Below, piece by piece: positions 14,293 through 29,000 of a DNA stretch of 64,000 bases. The DNA is from Mesaphorura yosii. Lineage: Eukaryota; Arthropoda; Collembola; Poduromorpha; Tullbergiidae. Under the pieces are notes generated by a model. The model searched no databases. It was not told the origin of the DNA and saw only the letters and a list, made by a program, of their open reading frames with translations. Position 1 is the first letter of the stretch. Every line of letters begins with the position of its first letter. The position numbers and the translations under genes were made by a program. The stretch spans positions 186,001 through 250,000 of the forward strand of contig WIXG01000064.1 of the NCBI GenBank assembly GCA_009869945.1, written 5' to 3'.

Positions 14293-17200
14293 CTCTGGCG
14301 AATTCTGAGACTCGCGTCGAGACATTTGGTAGTTGTAGTCAGTCACATTGAAACTCCGTTCTGAAGCGAACGTACGCAGACAGGCAGTCGCACCACAGAA
14401 CGTAAACCACCTACCAGCTCAACTTTGTCAATCTGAATTAACGTATCTAAAGCTGCTTATCAAAATATTTCCACATTCTGTCATCAAAGCAACAGCAGAA
14501 TTTGTCAATCCTGAGTCGACTGAGTTGCTTTCGTTCGTTCGTGTTTGACCATCGCATCGGACGCATTGCTGTTTACTAATTTATCTGCCCTCAAAGTGTG
14601 TTTTAACCATTTTTAGAAAAACAGCAGAGTTTCTTAAGAAAGTCATTATCATTAACAGATTTTAAAGCATTTCTCAATAAATTCCAAGCAAACAGTCTTA
14701 ACGGTCTTCGAGTAATCCTTTTCGCTGTTTTGTTTCTTTATCTTTCTGGTTTAAATTTGACGAGGTCATCTTCCATCAACAATCAGACACCAAATCACTT
14801 CGAACGTATTCGCCGAATTGTTTTTCAACTGTGACGACCGACTACACGAATTTGGAACTGATTTGTACGGGCCAGAGACAGCTTGTGACATTTAAAGAAG
14901 TCTTCGTTCATCTGCAGTAAAAAGTCTCACGTCACCTCCTCGACGCTATCGCAAGAACCCAAGATCGCTTTCGCCGTTCGCGGTTCTCAACTGGGGCTAG
15001 CGAAAGCGGCGGCGACTGGTCATAGACCAAGCTGAGGTTATCGAGACTTATAACTTGAGACTGTTGTCAATTTATTGTTGAGTAACGAACTTTATTCAAA
15101 TTGCCAAAGTTGTGACAAACAGCAATTACTCATCTACTGAAGATAGCCGCGACAAAGAAGGATTTTGGTGTGTGATCTGCTTCAAACAGAGAATACGCCA
15201 AAAGGTAAGCCCAAATTTCTCTCCATCTGCACTCTTTGGGTTGTCGAAATCCATGAACTAATTCTACAAATTTGCTCTGTGTATTTACATTATTATATGA
15301 GACGTATCGGGGTACCCGATTAAAGCCAGGCCACAACGAGTTTCTTTCCAAGTTTAAGCTAATTAAGAAATAGCTCTTCCAGCAGACGAGCACTTACACG
15401 CACGCGGTTGAATGACACAACATAGTAAGCATTTTTATTATTATTCGGCATTCCTTGAACAAAGCGTAGCGATATTTACATTTGACCGCAATAAAAAGGC
15501 AGGCAAAGCAGCCGGGCCGAAAGTTCATTTCAAAGCCCAGACGCGAAAGCGGCATTAATTCTAATTAAGAAGATATTGACATTGATAACGAGCGGCGACG
15601 GGAGCGCCAACTCCAAAATGCTTGGGGGACAGTCTTTCATAGCTAATTCATTCCGAATGTTTTTGAGCAAATATTAAACGAACGCGTAAGAAAGAAATCT
15701 ACATGGACACATGGAGCTTTCAGCTCTTTCCAAATCGGCATAGGACGCGTTGTTGGATGGGATTTTACTTGTGCGGATTGAGTTCATCAGTTTTACTTTT
15801 CTTTCTCTTCTTTTTAAAATCAAGTATCTTGCAAAGTACGTTTAACCTGTGGCCACTTGCTCTTTGCTCGTGGTTTTTTTTGCATTTCAATCTTGTCTCC
15901 CAGTCCATTGTACATATCAGGCTCATCAGATTTCACAGCTTTAATGAAAATGATCTCCAACAAGTTTTTCTGCAAGTTTTGATTTTTTATGCACAAGTCG
16001 ACAGAGCGAAAGATGTCGACTCGACGAGTCAGAGCCATTTCTCGTTTGCGTTTATGCTCGGGTACTTTGCATGCGAAAACAGATAGCCAGTGCTCTTTAA
16101 ATAAATTACACTTGAGTGCGACACGAGTAGTAAAGCCATAAAATTAAACCAAGAAAAACGAGTCTGCAACTTCTGACTTGAAGTCTGCTCATCTGAGACG
16201 AAGCATCTCGTCTTCCTCACAACCACAATCCACAATCACATTCGTTCGTGTTTGCATAAACGAGCGATAGCAGCAGCAATCGTAATGATGATCGTCTCGA
16301 ATTATTACCCAAATGACTCATACCCTCGCTAAACTGTACGAAAATTAGAATGGAATGTTTCCACGAACTGATGCGTCTCGAAATTGTATTTGCACAACAC
16401 GTAGAAGCGCACGAAATGGAAACAAAAAGTTTAGCAACAAGCATGACATTGAATTTAAGCGGACGAGCATTAATAATGAGTGGACAGCGCGGATTCGAGC
16501 ACTTATTAGCATAAAATGAGTCGGAAATCCATTTTATGACATGATAGCCGTTGGACAGGACACACGATCATGCTGGATGGATGAGACACATGATCTCTGA
16601 AACAAAGTACGCATCAAACGATCACGACGATCATGCTCGTTATTTGCATGCACTGTGTCAACCAATGAAGCAATTCAACAAAGGTTTTGGTTTTGCATTC
16701 GTGCTTTGCCTCAGGAGCCATTTTTTGTTTTCTGGACGGACGTTGAAACTTTTAGCAGGGCTGCCTATGCGATGCCACATAAATTAGGACCAGTCAGTAA
16801 GTCAGTCAGTCAATGCGTTTGTGTCTTGTCAGCTTATCTTGCTGCGATCCGTTTGGAACACTGTGCATGCGGTATTAAAAGGCAATTGCACCTGTATCCA
16901 ATTCCCTTGAAACTCCCCAGGTATAAATGAGATTATAGCCTATTACGTGCACACACGGTGCAGAGTACAGAGTGCAGAGATAAATGATAAAACGCGAAAG
17001 AGTGAGCAAAAAACGAATTTAAATCTAAACCTCATTTCATCTCATCTTCTCCACATCGTCATTCATTATCATTACGAAGAGTTATAGAATGATACGATAC
17101 GAGAGAATAACAGGTACCTTTGCAGTTCGAACCAGCCGAGCAGCAGGTAGTTAAGTTACTCGGAATCCATCGAGACTAATGAAGCGAGCGTGTAAGCGTG

Positions 17201-20000
17201 TTAGTGCGGGCTAGACTCTTGCCTCTGATTAAGTACGTAATTTTACTTTCAAGAAAGACGAGTTAATATAATTCAGCGTTTAGAAGGCGAAAGTGTCGCG
17301 TATCGCATATCGCGTTTTTCATTGTATCGTACGACAGCCACAGTGAAGTTAAAAGATGCGTGCATCCCAGTCGGTAGAGTTTGAGTAAATGATGCGTATG
17401 GCGAAGACTCACTCTCCGTAAACAATTCTTGAGAATTTCTGATACACGAGTTAATTTTAGTATTCACGGTTGAGTTATCTTGGTTAACACATTGGCTAAC
17501 GTAAAACGTTTTTAGATCACAGATTAAACAAAGCGCCTTGTTTCAGCAGTAGTCTTAACTGGAAATTTGCTGGTCACGAATGACGAGATGTTCAATGCAT
17601 TCAGTTCACCATGCCATAAAATGCATTATTCGTTTCTGGAGGCGAAGGTCGGCAGATCATCAGCCTTGTGTAAATTTGTATGTAGCCCCATTCAATCGTT
17701 CACGAGAGGACGGTTTTACGAGGTCGAGAACTTTGTCATTCCGTGCCATGGCCCGTGGGTCGCAGTTTAGCTGCAATGCCCAGTTATCAGCAAAGACTGT
17801 TTAAATTGCAGTGGTCAACAGAAATTGAATTAAGAGTCAAATGTTATCTTGAATACACAATTTCATAGCAATAAATGCAAAATTAGCACATTTGGGTCAC
17901 CAGGAGCATTAATACAGCACATAGTCGGATTAATGCATGCTGAAGTCACTGCCTTGACTGGAATGGAGATCTGTCAACTTAGTACTGAGTGGGGGTTAAT
18001 GCTTTTCCACGATATTTTGTAATCGGCTACGCTCCGCGCTATTTAGCTTTGATTTTTGAATGAAAACCTTCAGTTTCATTACTCTAATCACACCGCTCTC
18101 ATTAATAAATTCTAATCCTTAAAATCCAAACGAAAAACATCCATTCATAGAGTTTAAATTTTATTTGCCTTGTATTTGAAAGCGAAAGTGGCGAAGTTGT
18201 AAAATGCAAATGTCAGCACAAAATTCAACTTGTACGATTAGGTCTAAGCTGAACTGGACAAGGGGACAATAAGTCCGTTGTTAATTTCGGAATCTTTTAA
18301 CATTTTTTCCACGCGTAAACTAAGGTTGGCCTGATTTTAGTAAAGGTTAGTTTACAACCTTAAACAGATTATTAATACAGATTTTGGCAAGCGGAACTCA
18401 GCGAGCGAGCTACGGAGCATTGTTTGATTATGCAATTGACATTTAGGCGTAGGGTTTCACCATCATCGTCAAAGACTGAGGTTGTATTGGGATTTAATGG
18501 TTTGCAATTTGGTTAAATTGCGAACGTGGCAGAATTGTAGCAGTTGCCGCACACCAAATGTCAAAATGGCAGCAATTAAGTTCAAGTCGAATTCTTGGAG
18601 TCGAAAGGGTTGCACATTACACGGTTAAGACTCCGCTTGCGCCTGTTAACTTAAAACTTTGTACAGTAGTGGTACAAAAACAGTTCGTAGAATTACTTGG
18701 TTAACCAGAGCAGTAATGTAATTATCACTTTAAATATATTTCATGTGCTACACTTGTTAACTCGCCATGTAAAATGTATGGTAACATTCCTAGACATTGT
18801 TGTATTACTGATTACGTAGTGCGTCTTGGTATTGTTACGCTATATAAATGGTCGGCCACTTTGTTAGTAAAAGGTTGGCTGGCTCGAACATGCTAAATTC
18901 CTTGTCAAAGTACCATAAAGACATTCCCTTTGGGACTTTTCCGACCGACAGCCTTTCGAAATACGCATTTCAAATTAAATATAATTCAGAATTCACTCCT
19001 TACAGAACTTGGCTTCAATTTCCAGTCGCACTATCATTTCAATCTTGACCCGTTTAAGCGTAGAAATCTAATTTCGTGATGTCTCGTGGCCTTGTACTGT
19101 TTGTAAATACTCACTCCTTTTTGCAATCAGCCCAGCACTCGTTACCGAATTACTGATGTCTCATTCCTCATTACTGTCGTCGCATTGCTTTATGCAGACT
19201 AGACTTAATTTTTGCTGAGCAATTTTTGAGAATGACGTTGCTCATTTCATTGTCTTAAGAAGCTCATAAACCAAAACCACAATAATGCCATGTAACTTAT
19301 AATTTGGTAGATGGTAAAGTGAAGATAAATTGGAAACTTAGATTTCAAAGTTACTGCCGTCGCAGTCGCGTCTGCTATCGTCATCATCTCGTAAGATCAT
19401 AATCTCTATCTGGCTGCTCGCATTAACGCGCTTGCGCCTGTTGCAGGATTCCGCTTTGAAGTTTACGACCGAATTCCGCTCTGCGGACGTCATTGGTATT
19501 TGCTTAACCACAGACAAAAATAGACGATCACATAATGCAATGCAAAATTTTATGGTCATAATTCTTTCGTACGCCATTTTTCGCCACAGCCACAGTAGCT
19601 TAATTAATCACATCAATTTGACATGCTTAATTGTAAAATTATAATGCAAGCAGCCAAGCAACTAGCACATGAGGCAGGCAGCTTCATTTCCAAATAACTG
19701 TCATGCTTGTTTTATTGATTACGAAAATTAAAAATGACGTACTTACTGTTTTGTGGAATTGGTCTGGTTTCCATCTGTATGCTGCAGAAGGAACAGGAAC
19801 GAAATTACTGCAAAGTAAGTCAAGAGTAAAGGCATACATTTTTATCAGCACAACCAAGCAGAAAATGAAGGGAAGCATTTTGCAAAGCTCGGCCAGTCGT
19901 CTCATAACAAATGTTTTTGTGTAGTCATAATTAAGGTCGCTGGGCAGTAAACAGCGATGTCAGCACTAATTGTAAAATAATTCATCAAGCGAAGAAAATT

Positions 20001-23000
20001 GACCCAAACAGTTGTGGTCTGGCACCTGAAACCTGTGTGGTCATTAAAACATGTAGGCGTAGCATCAAAGCAGGGCATGCAAGAGTTGATTAAAAACCAC
20101 AGTTTGAACTTACACCCAAAGAATTTGTGTAGGAAAAGGAAAAGGAAGTTGCACGCGAGTGGTGCGTTCGTAGATTCGCTTTGAATTAATTGAAATCCAC
20201 GCGGGCTAACATTTGTTATTAGCACATAGCAGATAAGTATGAAATAATATTTAATTCACAATAATGTACTGGTAAAGACACTACAGCCTAAATCGTAGTC
20301 TGCTGTTCAGTCAACTTTGCTCGTGCATCGAATTAAGAACTGTTAGAACATATGCCTAGGATGTACGCTTTATATATGTGGCAAAACTAAAGTTGAGTAA
20401 AACTGAAGATTTTATCGCAATCTGTCTCTCGGTCGAGAACGAGTGGATTCTGTTAATTAAATCAAAAGTACTGGCACGGCATTCATGTGGACGGACGACG
20501 GACCAGCGTAAAATGTCGTGTCAGCAATTTTATCATTTCAATCTCGGCTACAAGTAAAAAAAATGATCTTTGAAATTTTTAATTATGAATAGGTTGAGTA
20601 TCTTTCGCAAGAATATGATTTAAATATTCCGATGGACTTAGCACGATCTCATTTGGTCGTTAATGAGTTAATCCCACTCGCCTAGCATTATATAAGCGAT
20701 TATGGTTTAATGTACCACGTACGCGTCATTATACTGCAATGCACTTGTTGCTTTGTACAGTCATCTGTCTGTCAGTAGACACTCGACATATGTCAAGGAC
20801 CAATTAATTAACAAAAATACACCTTTTTCTACACGAACGATCCAAATTTTAGGTAGATTTTAAATATTTAAATAGCGACGCTGCTGCCGTGGCCATACAA
20901 TGTTTATTGGCCCAATAATCTAGATTTAGACAAAGAGCAGTCTGTGCTTCAAAGCCTTGCTTGATATGGGTTAAGTACATTTATCATAGGTCGGTTGTGT
21001 CTTCGTGCGCATGTGTCGTGCTGTGCGACGACTGACAATTGCATAATGCAATTCATTGGGTGGCTGGCGACGAAAAATTACTTCCGTTTTTATTCCTTTA
21101 CTGCGCTCCGCATTGTATCAAGTTTTCCGTTGTAAAGCTTTACTTTATTTACATTGGACTTTGACCACAGTACCTGAGCCAATACAAATGTCGCTCCAGA
21201 GACTGATGGACTGGAACCGTGACGCTGCATGCGAATTTTTTTATTCATGCAAGTCAAGGGCGTTTATATGTCATTCATTTGCGTACGTTCACAATTACTG
21301 CATTCGATAGAATACTGGCTACTATTTTCTCATTCACACGTAAGTCAAAGATAAGGAACTGTGTCACAGGTCCTATCTTTAGTTTCTACGGGCTGATTGC
21401 TCTATTCAGTAGTTAGTGCTTGAAATAATTAGTCACAGTCACGTCATATGTGTCATACGAGTAAGTACACTGAATTGCCAACCGGATAAACCAAGTTACA
21501 CAATACATATACCCTGGTACAAATCTCGCTTTTCCTGATCACGTAATTCCAGTTTTTATTGTTATCAGTTGTACTAATTTTATACGAAATTATAATGACC
21601 TGTGACCTCATTCCCAGTCGCACACATATTTAGCCTGAAAGTTATACTTTTCGTTTTTGTCAATTCAATAACACGACTACTCGATTGGATTTCCAGAAAG
21701 ATTTTTCGCATCTTGGCTGCGCTCTTTGCTTGCGCTTGCGCCTTGGAGAATTCACCGCCAAAAGCACTAGAAAAGTCAACCTTTGCTTCTGCGAATACAA
21801 ACTGCAGTTAAAGCCTTCGGCGTCCGACATTAATTTTGAAAACGTCAGAATCTGTATGTAAGTTGACGAGAATTAAGAGTTTGACGCGTGTCAAAAATCA
21901 AAAGAACTCGCAAATGAAAGTTGATGTGATAATGATGAGACGCGTGTGACGCCAATTATGTTTCACGGGCTGTATGCTTATCTTGTTGAAATCATTGAAT
22001 TAATTCAGTATGTGAGATTTTATGCAATTTGATATGAAAGATGATTTCATTGGCATTCTACGAGCTTCATTAGTGAAGGTTCGATGTATGTGCGGCTAAT
22101 TAATAACTTTTTAATGCCCACCATGCTAATTTAGATTTTGCGCTTCATTACCTGACCGTAATCGCATTTGGCTTTGTTTGATGCATCTAGAATTTAGCTT
22201 GTACACCCTGTCCCATTAATTCTCGTACGTTCCTAGTAAAACTTGTCAAAGTGGTATAATATTCGTACGATTCGATTAAAGAAGCATAACACAAAAGTCT
22301 GACCGTTGTTTGTCTTGCAGTAGGTTTATATCGTGTCAAGTGTTTAGCGGCGTCTCCCAACAAGCGTCTGAGAACAGGTGCTCTCCGGAAGTCCGGAATC
22401 ACGAGTCACACAAGAAGTTCAATAAACAACATGACCTTGTAGATGTAGCAATTATTAGATCACATAATAATGGCACATGAGACAAAATGGCAATTCTTAG
22501 TTTGCGACTTGAGACGAATTCAGAATGAACATTGACAAATTCTAACTACGTGAGGTTGATGCAATTGAGCATTGACACGTGCGGACTGGTGGTGACAATT
22601 TAATATCGCAGACACACTCTCAAACATCAAATTCAAGTATCATCGCCAGTTAGCAAGTATTGGCGCACAAGTGCAAACGCTCAAGACTTGCCATTAGGCT
22701 CCAATTTGGCATCCGTCGTCTCTTTCCTCCTCGACTGCGCAGAGTTATACGGTTGCACATTTTTTGCGCTTGTAGTGAAAAGGAAAGTTTTGGCTTCGTT
22801 CACCTCACACATACAATTCAAGTTGTGTGCAGGACATTGTACGTGGTGTGCAAAAAATGTAACACAACACAATATAATGTAACATGTAGCAGGATGCACT
22901 TCCAGGTTCACGCGAAGAGTGCATTACATAACTCACCTTGTAAAACAGTTTACATTTCCTGATAATGTTCGCCGAAATTCGTGCAGCCAGCGTACAATGC

Positions 23001-26000
23001 ACACAGCGCTCTGTGTTAAGCAAAGTAAACAAGATAATGATTATATGCATTAAATTGTTGCAAAGTGTAACAACTTTGAATTATTACCATTACCAATTAG
23101 TGCCCGTTCAACATTAACGGGACACACACCACACCACACCTTCCTCTCCTCTGCTAAATTCCTGGGTTAAGTGTCTCGACTTGACTTGAATTATAATAAA
23201 TGCGACCACCGACCAATGACCGACAGATCAAGTCATTAGGCCAACAATTTATTATCTCGATTCATTCCGTTAGATTATCACGTACAATTCGTGAAATGCC
23301 CAACGGATGTTAAAAAATAACTGTCAACTGCTTTTGCTGCTGCTAACGCTAATTGCTTTTCAATATCTGCCAGAATGGTGGACAGGCAATGAGGAAATGT
23401 GTAATTAAGAATGTAGTCGGCATCCTTCAAGTAGTGTAGACTGTACTCTTTTAATTGCGACTAACTTACTTTTTCGACCTTTCCAACAGTTTCAGGGCAA
23501 ATTGCTCCGAACTTACTTGAAAATAATTTGAATGTAATTAAAATCAAGGCATAATTTCGGTTGTATTTTTAGCACATGCAAATTGACGCATCTAAAATAA
23601 AAATGTCAAATGAATGTCATTTCATCACAATAGAAGTGTGCACAAGCAATACGTATGCAAAATAGTTCTTCCAATTTTCCAGGCAGATGCACAAGGGCAT
23701 AAAGACCGAGTGTTCAAAAAAGCACACACAGGAATTGTTCAGTGCATAATATTTAATCAATTTCGTCCTCTCTGCCACATGCTAATTTGACTTTGAACTC
23801 TCGGGTAGGGCAAACTGAAACGCGTTGCTTCCCATGCGAGTGAATGCGAATCAAACGCAAATGAAAATGAAAATCAAATAATATGCAAAGAAACAGGCCA
23901 GCAGGCATATCAGCATGCTACGATTTGCATTTTTGTCTTTATAGGAAGGAAATGTACGGCAAGAGAGATAAGGGGGAATTGTTTCCACGTGGAAATATGC
24001 ACGAAAGCCTACTGCGAGATAGCAAAAGAATAGTACGCGCTAAGCACAGGCAATAAATCACTCAGCAGATACCGAAATGGTGTGCGATGTGATTTTACGT
24101 TTACTCGTATGTTCGCATAATGAAACATTTAGTGGCAGTTGATGCGAATCGTGAAACAAGTGCCTTTCTGGCCGGACGAGTCTGACTTGGCTTTGGCATC
24201 GTACACGTGAAAAAGCCACAAACATTCGTGAGCCCAGGCTCGAGTCAAAGATTCCTGTTGAATGTCTCACTTTCTGCTTTGATTCGAACTGTCGAGAGAT
24301 CTCAATCTCTTGTTAATGCACAATCCATTATGCTTGAAGATATGTGCGAATTTTTTCACAACAATAAATACAAAAATTCAAGGGCAGGCTAAACATCAGC
24401 TCAGCTCAACAGGCATACTAAAAACAAACAGGAACATTTGTGTAATCAGTGCAAACTTGTAACATGCACTTGGCAAAATATCTTCCTATTATTCTCCTCT
24501 CCGCTCGGCAATTTGCGATCTGCGTTTTGCCACTTTGCCTGCCACGACTTGGAATGGAAGTGCGATCTCGCGATACGATGATTTGATCTTTTGATTATTA
24601 CCATTTGTGTAGATTTAATACAACATCTTAAAGAATCCATTTTTTGCTGTGCGCTGAGAAGGGCGTATCCTGCTTTGTGTCTCAGGTCTTTGAAAATTTT
24701 CCGTTTAAAAATGCGCGATGAGCTGAGCGCTTATTGACACACTCAGAAATCAATTATCTAAAAGACTGCTTGTTTGCGATATGTGGTCATGTCGTGGTTT
24801 TTTGTAGCTGGCAACCACATCAAAACGATCACAATGCTGGCTGAAGCCGAGCTGACCAGAATGAAAGAAATAGAAATCGAACCCGGATTTCAATCCTGCT
24901 TGTCATAATTGCGTCGGTTTCTCTGCGCCTGTGTTTCTACGTCTCAGCTCATTGCGGGTTGCGCGATTATGACTTGTGACAAGTTCATTTTTAATCAACC
25001 ACGTTAAAGCGTGAATGAGTCTGCAATCGAATTAATGCGTGTCGTCTTCTTCGTCCGTCTCGCCGTGTTTCCACTCTAATAATTAACCTACTCATTCATT
25101 CATTTTCTATACAGCAGTACGGACGAATGGCTGTATTTAGAATTCGTTGCTCAACCAGCGCTTGCGATGGCGATGGCGTATGTCAAATAGAACTTGAGTG
25201 CCTGCCTGCCTGCACTTTTGTCGTGTCATCATCATCATAATCGCATCTTTATCAAATAAACGCGAATTCCCTTTTCATCAACCCCTTTTCTTCTCTATTC
25301 TACTCCATTCGGCCGCATTTAACACAGATTTACTAATCATCACAGTGCGGTTTTAATTTGCAAGTTGATGATTGCCCAAAAACCAAAGAGTATGTGCAGT
25401 TGTGTACGCTCGAAACAGGCTTTTCAATTCTTATTCAAATCCAATGTGCTAATCTCGAATTCATTCATCCCATCGTTGCGTTGCATCGTTTGCGGTACGC
25501 GAGAACGCGAGAGACGGCACTGGCACAAAGAGTCTCATATTTCACGTCGTGGAAACCAAGAATTTGGTTTGTATTCAGACGCAGACAGCTTGGCTGGCTG
25601 TTGTATTATTGTGAGATAGAGCAGAACAAGTTACGCACATTTCCTTGTTTGAAAGAAGTGCAAGTATTTCTGCCATGCACTTATGATCTCACATCGCAAC
25701 GGTTCGCGATTTCTTAAGTTTACACTGTGCTGATGCTTCTCGAGCAGTGCATCTAATTTACAACTTTTGACAATCAAGAGACGAAAAACTTAGAAAAGAA
25801 CGCTCGACGAGGCAAATGGAAAGAATTACAGGCTAATGACACGACAATTTGGCGATTATCGTGAGTCATTACAAAGATGAGCTACTTTTTTCGTTCGCCT
25901 CCATTCAACGGTGAACCGAACGTGCTCAAATATTGATAATGGAGCAAGAAAGATCATTGACAGTTGCTTAGAGCTCGTGCAGTGGACACAAGTAATTGGC

Positions 26001-29000
26001 ACTAAAACAAAAGGGCGACATATTATCTTTATCGCAACGCAATATTTCGCAAGCTGCACGAAACTTTTACTGCTTGTGCTATTTTTAAATTACCTCGACC
26101 AAGAAAGTAAATCTGCATAACTAATAATGGTAAATGGTCTGGTCTGCTTTTCCACAGATTAGGCAAACAAAGCCGAGGCGGATTTTATGACTATTGAATA
26201 CGCAAACAGCAGCACATTGTTTCAACAATAATTCTCATGATGTAAACAGGCAACCCACCGCAGCACCTCCACCACCGTGTGAGTTTTGCAGCTTTGCTTA
26301 TGCTCTGATTCGTGAGCCTAAACAATTTTACTTTTTTCAAAAGAAGTGCCAAAATATTCCGCACACTGTTTGCCTCAACCGCTGACTGACTGACACTACT
26401 TCCTCAAACCTCATGACTAATATTGGTCTTGGGCTCATTGCCCATGCCACGCTCGCGCCTAGTTCATTAATGTTATGCTCATCTAGTGAGGGATTGTCGC
26501 AGGCATAAACTCAGTAGTCGGTGCTCGGAGCAAGTTAATGTCTTCATGTGGTAATTACCAGAACAATAATAAACCAAGATACATAACGAGCTTGTCACAT
26601 GAACCTGGCTTTAGGAATTCCATTGAACAGGCTACTTTGTCGGCGTTGGGAGCATGGTGGATGCTAGTGGTAGGTAGTCTAACGTTAAAATTATCGCTCT
26701 TGGCCCATTGCCTTACATATATTTACTTCCCAGTTTTTTCTGTCAAATCTTCAAACGCAAAAGCACCAAAAAGCCGGTATTGGGTTTCAGAAACTGACGA
26801 ATGACGAATTTGACTTGGGAGGCAGACCATATAATGAGGATTCCAGTTCCAACTGATGTGTCCATCTGGGTATCTTGTAATTTTACAGTCAACCATAATC
26901 GTAAATGTTATTTGTGCACTGATTTGATTTCGAAATCAGTTAAAACTGGACTTTGTACTTGTCTGTCCCAAGAATATTGGCTACTCAGCGAAAAGTGCAG
27001 CAATCTTTGAACATGTATCTACTCCTTCATTCATTCGTCGTAGATTGCGATTGGTATCTGTTCACGTTAATAAGATTTGCAAGTGTCAATGACAAAGTTC
27101 ATTGATCGAGTGTGCGCTAAACGAATGGAGGACGTGCGCTTCATACAATGTTAGCGAGCGTGCAGATCCAGAGGTCACGCAAAAAGAAGCAGGATTGACA
27201 GCGAATGACGGCAGACGAGAAACCATCTGCCGTTGCCGTGTACTGTCAGGCAAGCAATGTGTAATTAGCTAGAACCCAATAAAAATCACGCACACAAGTG
27301 CATGTGGGAGAGCTGAAATTAAGTCTGATTAAAGTTTCATGATTACGAGCACAAGTTTTATTAACCAAACCACAAAGTTAAAAGATCCGGGCTTGCAAAC
27401 TGAAATACGGATAGCAGCAGAGCCACAGCAACACTCAGAGCAGCATAACAAAGCGTAACATGACCCGGATTATTAATTAATTAATGCAAGAGCACAGAAA
27501 GAATCTACGTAACATTAACGTTGAAAGGGACACCGTTCTCATCATTGCACCACGAACTATGCTCTTTTGGAAGTGAATGATAATCACTTGCATTTTGGAT
27601 TGCCCAGCACATTATGAACTTAAAATCCTGGTCCAAAACTTGCACTTCTAAACGCAAATTAGTGTGAATGTGTTTAATATTTTTGCGGTCAACACAACGG
27701 CGATATTTTGTGAGCATCAGCATTGAGTATGGATGCGTGCTCTCATTCAATTTGCATAAGTTATTATAATTTCTACGTAAATTTGCCTTAAAATTAAATT
27801 CAAGTTAAATTCAACCGCTCAGTACTTGCCAGTTGCGCTTCTGGCGTATTATTAAGTAAACCAGCGCTTTACGTCAATGTACGGATCGTTTTCCTTTGTT
27901 AGCAACACAGGCAAGAAAACGATGACACAAATTGACATTGAACATTCGGTGCGGAGTTCATGGTAATGATAATTCCGAATATTATGCACGTTTGCATTCA
28001 GTTAGCAAGTAAAATGTGAACTTCAGGTCACCTTCACAGCAGCACAAAAAATGAAACGAACGAATGTTCTGGACACATGCAAGAATTGACGAATTGAGTT
28101 TTTATTGCCACTGCGCACAGTTTATATGTGCATGTTGTTATTTAATCCTTTATGATCATACGGCCACCTACGTGTTGTAAACGTAACCAACAGGTAATTT
28201 GCTATTTGCTGCACACTTTTGCTTGCGTGTTCTGTAATTCGATATGCTCGAGATAATAATTTCATGTGATGTTTTACAACATCAAGATAAGGCAGTGACT
28301 GTGGCTGGTGGTGGATCCGGTACTCGACAAAATAATGAATTACGATTTCGACATGTAACGAGTTCGTGCAGGATTGCGTGCCAGCAGAGACAATGCTAAT
28401 TTGACAAAAGTTCCGCTGCTCCTGCGGCGCATTTACTCAGATTCAGCCACAGCGCAATTGCCCTTTTATTGATGTGATTGTGCCACTGGCAACTCAGTTT
28501 ACTCGAAATCATGTACACCGGGTCAGGGCACACGAGTAGCCTTGGAGCTTGCCCGGATGACATTGACTAGGTCAAATTATTCCAGCCTAAGCATTTATTA
28601 CCTCACGCTTACGTTTCATGCACCGCACGAGTGCTTGTTTGTGAATGAAAGACGACTGGAGTAAAATTAGATTGAATTTACTTCATCACTGATTTGTTTA
28701 ACATAAAATCATTGTGAATTCCATTAATTACGAAAAAAAGACAAAAGAGAGCACGCTGCTTACAATTGGCTTCCTCCACGATCTGATGCAATGTCTTTAC
28801 TCGCATTAGCGATTTTGAACTGAATTTAATTGTTTTGAACAGTTTTTGTCACATGTCTGGCCGAAAGAACAGAGGGCATGTGATTGCGAATTTGCGCTTT
28901 GTCTCCCCTGCATTCATGGCTGTTGCGAAAAGCGTGTATTGTTTGTGAGTCGTCGCGTTGTACGGCACATGTGCATTGTTATCGTTGTTCCTTTCATTCG

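Larger units (their letters stand above)
4158..20000. other. intergenic stretch, no supported gene
   Basis: I see no run of exons here. Open frames reach about 127 codons (for example 15703-16086 and 12960-13322 on +), but they show no family motif and no conserved-looking neighbouring exon, and several are skewed by T-rich or Arg-rich low complexity. The sequence is mostly unique and AT-rich with frequent TAATTA/AATTGCAATTA-like words, as is common in invertebrate regulatory DNA. Simple repeats are listed separately. No tRNA with both a good A box and B box was found. Confidence 0.5.

Noticed and set aside
15703-16086. 127-codon open frame on + with hydrophobic Phe/Leu-rich middle
   Set aside because: The hydrophobicity comes from T-rich DNA, there is no family motif, and no neighbouring exon or gene context.
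16795-16815. AGTCAGT-type short direct repeats
   Set aside because: A few imperfect units only; no array structure or spacing that would suggest CRISPR or a satellite.
24860-24910. Possible minus-strand tRNA B box (GGGTTCGATTTC)
   Set aside because: The T-stem does not pair and there is no A box at the right distance.
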